From the NCBI RefSeq assembly GCF_000495855.1, contig NZ_AWGF01000011.1, forward strand, positions 124,001 through 188,000: a stretch of DNA of 64,000 nucleotides, read 5' to 3'. The notes beneath the pieces were generated by a model. The model searched no databases and was not told where the DNA came from. It worked only from the letters and a program-made list of their open reading frames with translations. Within the stretch, counting starts at the first letter, position 1, and each line of letters begins with the position of its first letter. A program made the position numbers and the translations under genes. Below are positions 1 through 7,886 of this stretch, one piece after another. The stretch comes from Asticcacaulis sp. YBE204 (GTDB lineage Bacteria; Pseudomonadota; Alphaproteobacteria; Caulobacterales; Caulobacteraceae).

Positions 1-903
1 CAGCCGGGACAGGCCCTCTCGTACAAATACGGCTCCCTCAGCCACACCGACCGCGCCACGCGTCAGCAGGCCATCGAACACAATCTCGAATGTATCGAGA
101 TCGGGCAGAAGCTTGGCTCCAACGCCCTGACCGTCTGGCTCTCGGACGGCACCAACTTCGCCGGTCAGGCGCAATTCGCCGAGACGCTGGAGCGCTATCT
201 CGACAGCATGACCGAGATCTACGCCGCCCTGCCCGACGACTGGCGCGTGTTTCTTGAGCATAAGCTGTACGAACCCGCCTTCTATTCGACGGTCATTCAG
301 GACTGGGGCACCTCGATCCTGTGCGCTCAGCAACTCGGGCCGAAAGCCCAGTGTCTGGTCGATATGGGCCACCACGCACCGAACGTGAATATCGAAATGA
401 TCGTCGCGCGGCTGGCGCAGTTCGGCAAGCTGGGCGGCTTCCATTTCAATGACTCGAAATACGGCGACGACGATCTCGATGCCGGGTCGATCAACCCGTT
501 TCAGCTCTTCCTGATTTTCAACGAACTGGTCCACGCCGAAGAGCGCGCGGTAAAGCGCGGCACGGTCTTCGATCCCTCCTACATGATGGATCAGTCGCAC
601 AATGTTACCGACCCGATGGAGAGCATCCTCAATTCGGCGCGCGCCATTGGTGGGGCCTATGCCAAGGCGCTGATCGTCGATCGCGCGGCCATGGCGGAGT
701 ATCAGGACGCCAACGACGTCATGATGGGGCACAACTGCCTGCGCATGGCTTTTGAGACTGATATGCGTCCGGCCCTGGCCGAGGCGCGCCGTCGTAAAGG
801 GGGCGCGATTGATCCGATGGCGGCCTTCCGCGCAACCGGGTACCGCGCGCAAAAAGCCCGCGCCCGACAACCGCGCCGGGCAGAACGCGGCGGGATTTGC
901 TGA
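1..903 (+). CDS. rhaI: L-rhamnose isomerase, 3' part (5' end outside window)
   Basis: The reading frame is open from the first base and stops at TGA 901-903, so about 300 C-terminal residues are seen. The family is roughly 430 residues long, so the N-terminal third is missing. The fragment carries the TIM-barrel metal and active-site signatures of the Pseudomonas-type L-rhamnose isomerase: FLEHKLYEP (metal-binding Glu), LVDMGHHAPNVN (Asp, His) and GGFHFNDSKYGDDD (His, Asp). The enzyme interconverts L-rhamnose and L-rhamnulose in the cytoplasm. The rhamnogalacturonan lyases at 21-31 kb give a plausible source of rhamnose. The DUF1961 gene follows after 51 bp on the same strand. An internal ATG at 208 is not the real start, because homology continues upstream of it. 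Confidence 0.9.
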   Translation, partial: QPGQALSYKYGSLSHTDRATRQQAIEHNLECIEIGQKLGSNALTVWLSDGTNFAGQAQFAETLERYLDSMTEIYAALPDDWRVFLEHKLYEPAFYSTVIQDWGTSILCAQQLGPKAQCLVDMGHHAPNVNIEMIVARLAQFGKLGGFHFNDSKYGDDDLDAGSINPFQLFLIFNELVHAEERAVKRGTVFDPSYMMDQSHNVTDPMESILNSARAIGGAYAKALIVDRAAMAEYQDANDVMMGHNCLRMAFETDMRPALAEARRRKGGAIDPMAAFRATGYRAQKARARQPRRAERGGIC

Positions 904-954
904 TCCGCGCGTTTAAAGCCTTATTGCCATGAAAACTCGAAACGGAGATCGGTC

Positions 955-1686
955 ATGAAACTCGACCGCCGGATATTTCTGACCGGGCTGGCCGCCACAG
1001 GTGCCGCCTCACCGCTGTTCGCCAAGGAAGCGGGCGATCTGGTCTATGCCAATCCGCTGAAAACGCCCGCCGATGTGGCGACATTCAAAATGGAAGGCGA
1101 GGCGAAGGTCGACTTCCCCAATGGCCGGATGCAGATGAGCGCGCTGCGCGACGCCGCCGACGGTCAGGCCTCGAACTTCGTCTTCTGGTGCCCGGAGGTC
1201 TTCCCCGACGACATCGAAATAAGCTGGGATTTCCGCGTCCTCAAAGAACCCGGCCTGTGCATCCTGTTCTTCGCTGCCGCGGGCGTCAACGGCGAGCATA
1301 TCCTTGATCCGAAACTGAAACCGCGCGCCGGGATCTACGACCAATATACCAAGAGCGACGTACAGGCCCTGCAAATCTCCTATTTCCGCCGCCGCTGGGA
1401 AGAGGAACGCGCCTTCCACCTCGCCAATCTGCGTTACGCGCCGGGGTTCGAACTGCTGGCGCAGGGTGCCGATCCCCTGCCCGACGTCGAGGACGCCAAG
1501 CCGCCCTACCGCGTGAAAATCCGCAAGTCCGGCGCGACGGTGGCCTTTACGATCAACGACCTGCCGGTGGTCAACTGGACCGGCGGGCCGGAGCGGAAAT
1601 GGCCGACCAAGGGCAGCATCGGCTTCCGCCAGATGGCCCCGCTGGTGGGGGAATATGAAAATCTGGAAGTGCGGAAGTTGAGATAA
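955..1686 (+). CDS. DUF1961 family exported protein
   Basis: This 243-residue protein has an N-terminal twin-arginine-like signal (DRRIFLTGLAATGAASPLFA), so it is probably exported folded. The rest fits the DUF1961 family, a concanavalin-like beta-sandwich often found beside polysaccharide-use genes. Typical stretches are FVFWCPEVFPDDIEISWDF, the YTKSDVQALQISYFRRRW region and the closing GSIGFRQMAPLVGEYENLEVR. No catalytic role is established for the family as far as I know. It sits 51 bp behind rhamnose isomerase on the same strand, which suggests co-transcription and a part in handling rhamnose-containing glycans. The start ATG 955 follows GAAACGGAGATCGGTC, with GGAG as ribosome site. Confidence 0.8.
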   Translation: MKLDRRIFLTGLAATGAASPLFAKEAGDLVYANPLKTPADVATFKMEGEAKVDFPNGRMQMSALRDAADGQASNFVFWCPEVFPDDIEISWDFRVLKEPGLCILFFAAAGVNGEHILDPKLKPRAGIYDQYTKSDVQALQISYFRRRWEEERAFHLANLRYAPGFELLAQGADPLPDVEDAKPPYRVKIRKSGATVAFTINDLPVVNWTGGPERKWPTKGSIGFRQMAPLVGEYENLEVRKLR

Positions 1687-1688
1687 CC

Positions 1689-1711
1689 CCCTCTCCCCAT
1701 AGGGGAGAGGG
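1689..1711. terminator. Perfect 10-bp hairpin between convergent genes
   Basis: CCCTCTCCCC and GGGGAGAGGG flank a 3-base loop, just after the DUF1961 stop and just before the bioB stop on the other strand. It could end transcription in both directions, although a clear T-run is missing. The core matches the GGGGAGAGGG element of the dispersed repeats described elsewhere, so it may be a reduced repeat copy. Confidence 0.5.
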
Positions 1712-1714
1712 AGA

Positions 1715-2698
1715 CTACATCGTCATCGGACGCAGGCCGAGGCTCTGCATCAGGTGCGCGTCCGTGCCGCGCTCGGGATTGGCCGTGGTCAGCAACTGAT
1801 CGCCGACAAAGATCGAATTGGCCCCGGCCATGAAACAGAGCGCCTGCAATTCCTCGCTCATCTCGTTGCGACCCGCGCTCAGACGCACCATCGACTTCGG
1901 ACAGACGATCCGCGCCACGGCGATGGTGCGCACGAATTCGACCGGCGTCACGCCACCCTTCACCTTGGATAATTCACCCAAAGGCGTGTTCGACACCGGC
2001 ACCAGATTGTTGATCGGCAGGCTGTCCGGATGCGCGGGCAGCGTCGCCAGCTGATGCAGGAATGAGGCCCGGTCGGCGCGTGATTCCCCCATACCGACGA
2101 TGCCGCCGCAGCAGGTCTTCATGCCGACCTCGCGTACGGCCTCCAGCGTGTCGAGACGCTCCTGATAGGTCCGCGTCGTCACCACATCGGCGTAATATTC
2201 CGGCGAGGTGTCGAGGTTGTGGTTGTAATAGTCGAGGCCTGCGTCTTTCAGCGACTTCGCCTGATCCGCCGTGATCATCCCCAACGTGGCACAGGTTTCC
2301 AGCCCCAAGGCCTTCACTTCCGAAATCATTTCGGCCAGAGCGGGGACGTCTCGGTCCTTGAGGTCGCGCCACGCCGCGCCCATGCAAAAACGCTGCGCTC
2401 CGCCGTCCTTTGCGGCCTTCGCGGCCGTCAAAACTTCATCGACCGGCATCAGCTTCGACGCCTTGAGACCCGTCTTATGGTGCGCCGATTGCGAGCAGTA
2501 GCCGCAGTTTTCCGCACAGCCGCCGGTCTTGATCGACAGGAGCTGCGACAACTGCACTTCGGAGGGGTCGAAATATTGCCGGTGCACGGTGGCCGCGCGA
2601 TAGACCAGCTCCATGAACGGCAGGTCGAACAGGGCGGCGATCTCCGCCTTGGTCCAGTCGTGACGGACGGTGACGAACGGATGCGCGGTATCGGCCAT
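1715..2698 (-). CDS. bioB: Biotin synthase
   Basis: The 327-residue product is a radical SAM enzyme that inserts sulfur into dethiobiotin, the last step of biotin synthesis. The [4Fe-4S]-SAM cluster motif CAENCGYC lies at residues 61-68 (Cys61, Cys65, Cys68). Further BioB landmarks are [21 protein letters not shown] (in place of the more common NHNLDTS-E-Y core), [11 protein letters not shown] and the C-terminal SAGRNEMS with the conserved Arg ligand of the second cluster. Length is usual for the family. It is a single gene here, with no other bio gene in the window, and it is preceded by a dispersed repeat copy at 2711-2860. No BioR-type palindrome was seen upstream. Confidence 0.96.
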   Translation of the reverse strand: MADTAHPFVTVRHDWTKAEIAALFDLPFMELVYRAATVHRQYFDPSEVQLSQLLSIKTGGCAENCGYCSQSAHHKTGLKASKLMPVDEVLTAAKAAKDGGAQRFCMGAAWRDLKDRDVPALAEMISEVKALGLETCATLGMITADQAKSLKDAGLDYYNHNLDTSPEYYADVVTTRTYQERLDTLEAVREVGMKTCCGGIVGMGESRADRASFLHQLATLPAHPDSLPINNLVPVSNTPLGELSKVKGGVTPVEFVRTIAVARIVCPKSMVRLSAGRNEMSEELQALCFMAGANSIFVGDQLLTTANPERGTDAHLMQSLGLRPMTM

Positions 2699-2710
2699 GT
2701 AATTCCCTTA

Positions 2711-2860
2711 TTCTCCTCCCTATCAAGCCCTTGGGCGCAGATGGGGAGGTGGATTTGGCGCGAAGCGGCAAAGACGGAGGGGGCGGCACCGCCGCAATAC
2801 CCCACCACCATCTGCGCTGCGCTTGATGGTCCCCCTCCCCGCTTCGTAGGGAGGAGATAG
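2711..2860. repeat. Dispersed intergenic inverted repeat, copy 1
   Basis: A composite element of two facing halves. The left half has CTCCTCCCT, then GGGGAGGTGG, a GCGAAG core and GACGGAGGGGG. The right half has CCCCACCACC, then TCCCCCTCCCC and GGGAGGAG. Each half can fold on itself, and the two halves are also roughly inverse to each other. Similar elements lie at 11447, 12570, 16836, 39897 and 57703. Shorter CCCTCACCC..CCCTCTCCCC relatives are at 6868 and 7565. No open reading frame in it looks real. Confidence 0.8.
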
Positions 2861-2923
2861 CCGGTTTAGCCCGGATCGCGCAGACTGGTCAAACACTAGT
2901 CGGCAAGTTTCAAAATAACACGT

Positions 2924-3148
2924 CTATTTGGACCGAGACCCGAACAGCCAGACAAGTCCCCATCCCGTAACAAATAGCCCCCCGAAAATGCCAAATTGGA
3001 GTAAGAGCCCCCACGGCGACACCCACATCAACGCCGCACCATTATCGCTCCAGTGTTTGAAAGCATAATCCGTAAGTAGGAAGGGCACAGCGATCATAAC
3101 CACCCCTACCCCCAGTATAATCAGTCCCTTTATGCGCTTATTCTTCAT
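2924..3148 (-). CDS. Small two-helix membrane protein, unknown role
   Basis: A 74-residue hypothetical protein when read from ATG 3148, which has GAGGG 5-6 bases upstream. An in-frame ATG at 3169 lacks such a site. The sequence begins MKNKRIKG, then shows two hydrophobic segments: residues about 9-27 (LIILGVGVVMIAVPFLL) and about 41-65, rich in Trp, Phe and Gly (LLLQFGIFGGLFVTGWGLV). It ends in a positive FGSRSK tail. I do not recognise a family. It lies alone between bioB and the ahcY promoter region, divergent from ahcY. Confidence 0.6.
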   Translation of the reverse strand: MKNKRIKGLIILGVGVVMIAVPFLLTDYAFKHWSDNGAALMWVSPWGLLLQFGIFGGLFVTGWGLVWLFGSRSK

Positions 3149-3210
3149 GACCGCCCTCAAATTGAACATAGTTCATACTACAAAGTCAGCGATCTCGCAT
3201 CAGAAATTTC

Positions 3211-3230
3211 ATATAAAGATATCTTTATAT
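3211..3230. promoter_or_regulatory. Perfect 20-bp palindrome, candidate SahR-type operator
   Basis: ATATAAAGAT is followed directly by its exact inverse complement, 75 bp ahead of ahcY. In many Proteobacteria an ArsR-family regulator, SahR, senses S-adenosylhomocysteine and controls ahcY and other methionine-cycle genes through AT-rich palindromes. The alphaproteobacterial motif resembles this one as I recall it, which is not checked here. It also lies near the small divergent membrane-protein gene. Confidence 0.6.
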
Positions 3231-3304
3231 CCCAATTGCACTTCGCCGCCGACCTCGCTATAAGACCGGCAACATCTGAAACCATATAGGCGAAGGCACC
3301 CCAA

Positions 3305-4702
3305 ATGGCCGCTCAAGACTTCATCGTAAAAGACCTCTCGCTCGCCGCCTGGGGCCGCAAGGAACTCGATATCGCCGAAGGCGAAATGCCGGGCCTGATG
3401 GCGACCCGCGCCGAATACGGCCCGCTGCAATCGCTGAAAGGCGCGCGCATCGCCGGCTCGCTGCACATGACCATCCAGACCGGCGTCCTGATCGAAACCC
3501 TGCAAGCGCTGGGCGCCGAAGTGCGCTGGGCCTCGTGCAACATCTTCTCGACGCAGGACCACGCCGCCGCCGCGATTGCCGAGCGCGGCACGCCGGTCTT
3601 CGCCATCAAGGGCGAGACGCTGGAAGAATACTGGGACTACGCGCACAAGATCTTCGAGTGGCACGACGGCGGTTACCCGAACCTGATCCTCGACGACGGC
3701 GGTGACGCGACGCTGCTGACCGTGCTCGGCCCCAAGGCCGAAAAGGACGCCACGCTCCTCGACAACCCGACCAACGAGGAAGAAGAAGCCCTCTACAAGG
3801 TCATGAAGCGCTACCTGAAGGAAAAGCCGGGCTTCTATTCGGCAATCCGCGACGCCATCATCGGCGTGTCTGAAGAAACCACCACCGGCGTCCACCGCCT
3901 CTATGCCATGGCGCAAAAGGGCGACCTGCCCTTCCCCGCCATCAACGTCAACGACTCGGTCACCAAGTCGAAGTTCGACAACCTCTATGGCTGCCGTGAG
4001 TCGCTGGTCGACGCCATCCGCCGCGCCACCGACGTCATGCTGGCCGGCAAGGTCGCGGTCGTTCTCGGCTACGGCGATGTGGGTAAGGGCTCGGCGGCCT
4101 CGCTTCGTAACGGCGGCGCGCGCGTCATCGTCACCGAAATCGACCCGATCTGCGCCCTTCAGGCCGCCATGGAAGGCTACGAAGTTCGCACGGTCGAAGA
4201 AGTGGCCGCGCAAGGCGACATCTTCGTCACCTGCACCGGCAACAAGGACGTCCTGCGCCTTGAGCACATGCGCGAGATGAAGCACAACGCCATCGTCTGC
4301 AATATCGGCCACTTCGACTCGGAAATTCAGGTCGCCGCCCTGCGTAACTACAAGTGGGACGAGATCAAGCCGCAGGTCCACCACGTCGAATTCCCCGACG
4401 CCAAGAAGATCATCATCCTGTCCGAAGGCCGTCTGGTGAACCTCGGCAACGCTACGGGTCACCCGTCCTTCGTCATGTCGGCCTCGTTCACCAACCAGAC
4501 GCTGGCGCAAATCGAGCTGTGGACGAACAACAAGGCCTACGACAAGCAGGTCTATACCCTGCCGAAGAAGCTGGACGAAAAGGTCGCGCTGCTGCACCTC
4601 GAAAAGCTGGGGGCCAAGCTGACGGTCCTCAACCCGGAACAGGCCGACTATATCGGCGTCACGGTCGAAGGCCCGTTCAAGCCCGAGCATTACCGGTATT
4701 AA
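3305..4702 (+). CDS. ahcY: Adenosylhomocysteinase (S-adenosylhomocysteine hydrolase)
   Basis: The 465-residue product hydrolyses S-adenosylhomocysteine to homocysteine and adenosine, recycling the by-product of SAM-dependent methylation. Family landmarks are clear: the N-terminal substrate region with [16 protein letters not shown] and [22 protein letters not shown], the [20 protein letters not shown] hinge, the NAD-binding Rossmann motif [10 protein letters not shown], and the C-terminal PEHYRY that completes the active site. Length fits the longer bacterial type. It stands behind a perfect AT-rich palindrome at 3211-3230 that may be an SAH-responsive operator. The stop codon overlaps the start of the next gene by one base (TAATG). 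Confidence 0.97.
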   Translation: MAAQDFIVKDLSLAAWGRKELDIAEGEMPGLMATRAEYGPLQSLKGARIAGSLHMTIQTGVLIETLQALGAEVRWASCNIFSTQDHAAAAIAERGTPVFAIKGETLEEYWDYAHKIFEWHDGGYPNLILDDGGDATLLTVLGPKAEKDATLLDNPTNEEEEALYKVMKRYLKEKPGFYSAIRDAIIGVSEETTTGVHRLYAMAQKGDLPFPAINVNDSVTKSKFDNLYGCRESLVDAIRRATDVMLAGKVAVVLGYGDVGKGSAASLRNGGARVIVTEIDPICALQAAMEGYEVRTVEEVAAQGDIFVTCTGNKDVLRLEHMREMKHNAIVCNIGHFDSEIQVAALRNYKWDEIKPQVHHVEFPDAKKIIILSEGRLVNLGNATGHPSFVMSASFTNQTLAQIELWTNNKAYDKQVYTLPKKLDEKVALLHLEKLGAKLTVLNPEQADYIGVTVEGPFKPEHYRY

Positions 4703-5052
4703 TGGCACGCGGACCGATGAACACGGTGGTGGTACGGGAGAGGCTTTATGCGGCCTATCCCGGCCAGACCCCTTTCGAGGTCATCGTGGAGATCGGAACG
4801 CCGTATGCCTTTGAGGGTGGTGACAGCGAATGGGTTTGCCCGGTAAGCATTCCCGCTCTGAACTACACGGATCAGCAGGTACATGGCGGGAGCGCGCTAC
4901 AGGCTCTGTGTCTGGCCCTGTGTATGGTCAGGATGCACCTCACACTTGTGCGGGATGAGGGCGGACGTCTGAGCTACACGGCAAACGGCGAAGACGATTA
5001 TGATATCGTCTCCAGTTTCGGGCTTTCTGATGTTTCGCAGAATACAAATTAG
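4702..5052 (+). CDS. Small hypothetical protein coupled to ahcY
   Basis: A 116-residue product that starts at ATG 4702 inside the ahcY stop region (TAATG), so it may be translated by coupling. It has no signal peptide or membrane segment. Visible features are a beta-rich first half (EVIVEIGTPYAFEGGDSEWVCPVSIPAL) and a central amphipathic helix (SALQALCLALCMVRMHL). The C-terminal half is acidic. The fold resembles small DUF-type cytosolic proteins, possibly DUF6968, but I would not assign a role. A strong intrinsic terminator follows 8 bases after the stop, so ahcY and this gene probably form a two-gene unit. Confidence 0.65.
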   Translation: MARGPMNTVVVRERLYAAYPGQTPFEVIVEIGTPYAFEGGDSEWVCPVSIPALNYTDQQVHGGSALQALCLALCMVRMHLTLVRDEGGRLSYTANGEDDYDIVSSFGLSDVSQNTN

Positions 5053-5060
5053 ACCCCAAA

Positions 5061-5090
5061 CCCCGGACAACCATCCGGGGTTTTGTTTTT
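5061..5090 (+). terminator. Intrinsic terminator after the ahcY unit
   Basis: CCCCGGA, a 6-base loop and TCCGGGG are followed by TTTTGTTTTT. The stem is perfect and GC-rich, the classic Rho-independent form. It ends the ahcY-hypothetical transcript. Confidence 0.9.
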
Positions 5091-5143
5091 GCTGCGGGTG
5101 TGTAGAACGATTAGCCACGACACCATCATCAACCGGGGACAAG

Positions 5144-5623
5144 ATGACGTCAGGCCTTAAAATTACAGCGACAACCCTCGTTCTGGCCCTGCTCTTCGGC
5201 TTTCTGGGCTTTTCGTTCATCGTGCCGGTTGACGATCCATCCCTGCCGGTCGAGCTCGCAGGTTATCGCGCCAGAACCGAACAGGACTGCGTGATGATGA
5301 GCCTCGTTTACCATCAGTCCTATGCCGGTCTGGGACTTCTGCCGCGCTGGCTAAGTTGCAAGGTGGTGACGATCGAGGGTGAAACCGTCTACCGATCCCG
5401 GCACTATCCCGAGATGAACCGTGAAACCCTGCCGACCGTCGAGGGAACAACTATCATCAGCCCCTATGTCAACCTGCCTACGCACGATGACGCGACTCAC
5501 GCCCATCTAAGCATCGGCAACCCCAGCGGCGACGGTGAAAGCGGCATAGGCGAAAGGTGCGATCTCGTCAGGACGCTGGGCTTCTGGCGCGTCCATAAAT
5601 GCGAGCAAATCTGGAGGTCTTAA
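5144..5623 (+). CDS. Hypothetical single-pass membrane or exported protein
   Basis: The product is 159 residues when started at ATG 5144, which follows CCGGGGACAAG. A longer frame reaching back to 5000 would run through the terminator and is rejected. The N-terminus has one hydrophobic segment, residues about 6-28 (ITATTLVLALLFGFLGFSFIV), which can be a membrane anchor or uncleaved signal. The outer part contains four Cys (DCVMMS, LSCKVV, RCDLV, KCEQIW) that could form disulfides in the periplasm. No family recognised. It is flanked by a terminator upstream and a convergent AraC-type regulator downstream with 3 bp between stops. Confidence 0.55.
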   Translation: MTSGLKITATTLVLALLFGFLGFSFIVPVDDPSLPVELAGYRARTEQDCVMMSLVYHQSYAGLGLLPRWLSCKVVTIEGETVYRSRHYPEMNRETLPTVEGTTIISPYVNLPTHDDATHAHLSIGNPSGDGESGIGERCDLVRTLGFWRVHKCEQIWRS

Positions 5624-5626
5624 GAC

Positions 5627-6460
5627 CTAATCCACCGGCACCCAGATTTCGATCACGCCCGTTCCTGTGCGACCGTCGAAGCGGTCGTCCATGCGCTCGA
5701 AGCTGGGGTCGTAGCGCACCTTGAGGCCTGAGGCGGGCAGCCAGGCGTCGTAGATCGTCCGCCACGTCTTTGAGATGCCCGACACGTGACCGCTATGTTC
5801 GAACACCGCATAGCGTCCGGCGGGCAGGGGCACGCTCGTAAATTCAGGTGGCAGATTATCCGTGTCGCTGACCTCGACGCCAGACAAATAGTCGATGCCC
5901 TCAGGACGATAATTATAGGACACACCGTAACTCAACCCGCCGACCTGCCCGTCGATATGGCCGAAATAGTCGCGAAAGCGCGCCCACTGGCCCGGAATGC
6001 CGGAGAAGTTGCTGAAATCGTAGGTGCCGCTAAGACCGGCAACGGTCAAAGCATCGAGGCGCTCGATGCGCGGGGTTTGCGGCGGCAAGGTATCGTCTGA
6101 GGTCAGGGCGGACATAGGCAGGGCCTCCGTTAACAAGGGTTGGATCGTATCGGGGTCGTGCAAACAGGCCCTGGGCGTCAGACCGAACTCGGCGCGAAAG
6201 GCGCGGGTAAAGGCTTCGTGCGAGCCATAACCGGCCCCGATCGCCGCCGTCAGAATATCGCTGTCGATTGTCAGTGCTTTGGCGGCTTCGGACAACCGTC
6301 GCGCTCTGACATAGGCCATTAGTGGACGGCCCGTCGCCAGCGCGAACAGCCGCGTCACATGAAAGGCCGACACGCCGTGGGCACGGGCGACCTGCGACAG
6401 GCTAAGCGGTTGGCCAAGGCGGCTTTCAACGTACCAGATGAGTTTCGCGGTCAGGCTCAC
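5627..6460 (-). CDS. AraC-family regulator with GyrI-like effector domain
   Basis: Read from GTG 6460, the product is 277 residues. The frame stays open for another 124 codons upstream, but that stretch is antisense to cutA and lacks homology. The N-terminal 100 residues form two AraC helix-turn-helix units (LSLSQVARAHGVSAFHVTRLFALATGRPLMAYVRARRLSEAAKAL, then ILTAAIGAGYGSHEAFTRAFRAEFGLTPRA). Residues about 135-277 are a GyrI-like ligand-binding domain (PLPAGRYAVFEHSGHVSGISKTW, FERMDDRFDGRTGTGVIEIWVPV). Proteins with this order (Rob and SoxS relatives, BltR-like) usually sense hydrophobic cations or drugs. No target is evident nearby. cutA is divergent. Confidence 0.88.
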   Translation of the reverse strand: MSLTAKLIWYVESRLGQPLSLSQVARAHGVSAFHVTRLFALATGRPLMAYVRARRLSEAAKALTIDSDILTAAIGAGYGSHEAFTRAFRAEFGLTPRACLHDPDTIQPLLTEALPMSALTSDDTLPPQTPRIERLDALTVAGLSGTYDFSNFSGIPGQWARFRDYFGHIDGQVGGLSYGVSYNYRPEGIDYLSGVEVSDTDNLPPEFTSVPLPAGRYAVFEHSGHVSGISKTWRTIYDAWLPASGLKVRYDPSFERMDDRFDGRTGTGVIEIWVPVD

Positions 6461-6550
6461 GACAGGTTTCCGGGTTTGCGTGGAGGCTATCCTGCACCCT
6501 TCACGAAAGCGATATTTGATCGGTCTTGCGGTCGGGCGTAAGATTCGAGC

Positions 6551-6865
6551 ATGACCGATATCCTGACCATATCCACCACCTGTGCCACCGAGGCGGAGGC
6601 CGAACGTCTGGCGCATCTGCTGGTCGTGCAGAAGCTGGCGGCTTGCGTGCAGATGACGCCGATCCGTTCGACCTATCGCTGGCAGGGCGAAATCGAGACG
6701 ACCAACGAGGTATTGCTGACGGCCAAGACGGTGAGCGCGAAACTGTTTGCGCTGGAGGCATTGATCGAGGCCGAGCATAGCTACGAAGTGCCGGAGATCC
6801 TGGCAACCCGTGTCGAATGGGCCAGCGCCCATTATGCCGCGTGGCTGCGGGAGGCCTTATCGTAG
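6551..6865 (+). CDS. cutA: Divalent-cation tolerance protein CutA
   Basis: A 104-residue cytosolic protein of the CutA1 family, which forms very stable trimers with a ferredoxin-like fold and is linked to copper and divalent-metal tolerance. Family signatures are ILTISTTCATEAEAERLAHLLV, KLAACVQMTPIRSTYRWQGEI, EVLLTAKTV and EHSYEVPEILATRV. Length is normal. It is divergent from the AraC regulator at 5627-6460, with about 90 bp between starts. It converges with the DUF4130 gene, the two being separated only by a dispersed-repeat copy. Confidence 0.95.
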   Translation: MTDILTISTTCATEAEAERLAHLLVVQKLAACVQMTPIRSTYRWQGEIETTNEVLLTAKTVSAKLFALEALIEAEHSYEVPEILATRVEWASAHYAAWLREALS

Positions 6866-6867
6866 AG

Positions 6868-6920
6868 CCCCCTCACCCGGCGCTTACGCGCCACCCTCTC
6901 CCCGTGGGGGCGAGGGGAAA
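6868..6920. repeat. Dispersed repeat, short type, overlapping the DUF4130 3' end
   Basis: CCCCCTCACCCGGCGC, a short spacer and GCGCCACCCTCTCCCC are followed by a GGGG-rich arm. The sequence is close to the inverse complement of the unit at about 7567-7620. It supplies the stop codon and roughly the last 12 codons (SFPSPPRGEGGA) of the DUF4130 gene, and it fills the gap to cutA. Confidence 0.8.
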
Positions 6921-7852
6921 GACCGGCGCTGCAAAGCCGCGTGGAATTTTGGCATGGAGTTGGACGCCTCGCGTTCGGCCATGTCGCGCACGCGTTGTTC
7001 GGCGTCGCGGATCAGGTCGGGGATCAGTTCGGCTTCGGGCAGGTTTTTCCAGTATTTCTTTGGCATTTCCGACTGCATCATCTTCACCTTGAGGCGGGCC
7101 GGGTTGAAGATGTGCGCAAAATAGGTGCGCCACAGGTCGTCGGTGTCATCGACGATCTCCGGCTTTTCCGCCGCTTCGTCGGAGGTACGCAGGGTGTCAC
7201 CGTCCCATACCGCCGAGCCTTTGGGCGTGGCGATGATCCAGTCCATATCGGTAAAGCGGCGCTGGAAAAACGGCGCCACGCGGGCGACGATAAAGTGTTC
7301 CGGTTCGAACCACGCGATGAAGCGGCGACGGTCGCCGGTTTCCGGCAGTTCCTTGAAGCGCACGAAGGCTTTCATCTTGTGGCTGTCGCGACCGACGGAT
7401 TTCTGCATCGCATGGGCGCGCACAATGTCCGGGCCTGACACATCGCCGAGCAGATGTTTTTCGGTTTGCAAGCGCCACAGCAGGCGATAGGCGAGGTCGA
7501 ACCGCGCGGGGTCCGAGTGGCAGATCACGGCTTCGGCGAGCGTGAGGAAGGCGGGGGGAACACGTATTTCCCCTCGCCCCTTTGGGGAGAGGGTGGCGCG
7601 TAGCGCCGGGTGAGGGGGAGGCCCAAGAACGCTTACAGAAGCCCCCTCACCCCAGCCCATCGCTGGCGAAAGCTGTACTTTCGCGGGCGCTATACCCCAC
7701 GGGGGAGAGGGGGATAGATCATCAAACAACCCGTGCTCACCCCCCTGTGCATTCCAGTCGATATCGCGGGGCGGCACACCCGCGCACAGCGCTTCACGCG
7801 CCGCATCGCGCCATTCGGTAAACTCACCACGGGCTCTCAACTCTATTTTCAT
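6884..7852 (-). CDS. DUF4130 DNA-repair partner protein carrying a repeat-derived insert
   Basis: The 322-residue product matches the TIGR03915/DUF4130 family, the partner of the radical SAM protein encoded just upstream. Recognisable parts are the N-terminal EFTEWRDAAREALCAGVPPRDIDW, then PPAFLTLAEAVICHSDPARFDLAYRLLWRLQ, HKMKAFVRFKEL, RRFIAWFEPEHFIVARVAPFFQRRF, LWRTYFAHIFNPARLKVKMMQ and MPKKYWKNLPEA. Two things are odd. Residues about 44-96 are encoded by a dispersed intergenic repeat in frame, and the last dozen residues by another copy. Many homologues continue into a UdgX-like uracil-DNA glycosylase domain, which is absent here. The start is 34 bp after the radical SAM stop, so the pair is probably one SOS-controlled operon. 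Confidence 0.85.
   Translation of the reverse strand: MKIELRARGEFTEWRDAAREALCAGVPPRDIDWNAQGGEHGLFDDLSPSPPWGIAPAKVQLSPAMGWGEGASVSVLGPPPHPALRATLSPKGRGEIRVPPAFLTLAEAVICHSDPARFDLAYRLLWRLQTEKHLLGDVSGPDIVRAHAMQKSVGRDSHKMKAFVRFKELPETGDRRRFIAWFEPEHFIVARVAPFFQRRFTDMDWIIATPKGSAVWDGDTLRTSDEAAEKPEIVDDTDDLWRTYFAHIFNPARLKVKMMQSEMPKKYWKNLPEAELIPDLIRDAEQRVRDMAEREASNSMPKFHAALQRRSFPSPPRGEGGA
7565..7712. repeat. Dispersed inverted repeat inside a coding sequence
   Basis: Two facing units are present. One reads CCCTTTGGGGAGAGGGTGG then GCGCCGGGTGAGGGGG, and the other reads CCCCCTCACCCCAGCC, a hairpin, then GGGGGAGAGGGG. The first unit is nearly the inverse complement of the copy at 6868. The whole element stays open in the DUF4130 frame and falls between two conserved blocks of that protein. 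Confidence 0.82.
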
Positions 7853-7886
7853 GACACCAAATTTCGGGTGCAGGGGTCGGCACCTG

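Noticed and set aside
3209-4708. Open frame of about 500 codons antisense to ahcY
   Set aside because: It mirrors the codon bias of ahcY, has no recognisable family and no ribosome site. The sense frame is a textbook ahcY.
5000-5143. Longer N-terminus of the hypothetical protein at 5144
   Set aside because: It would run through the terminator hairpin at 5061-5090. The internal start gives a normal membrane segment.
6461-6832. Longer N-terminus of the AraC-type regulator
   Set aside because: The extension is antisense to cutA and unlike AraC proteins. GTG 6460 starts just before the first helix.
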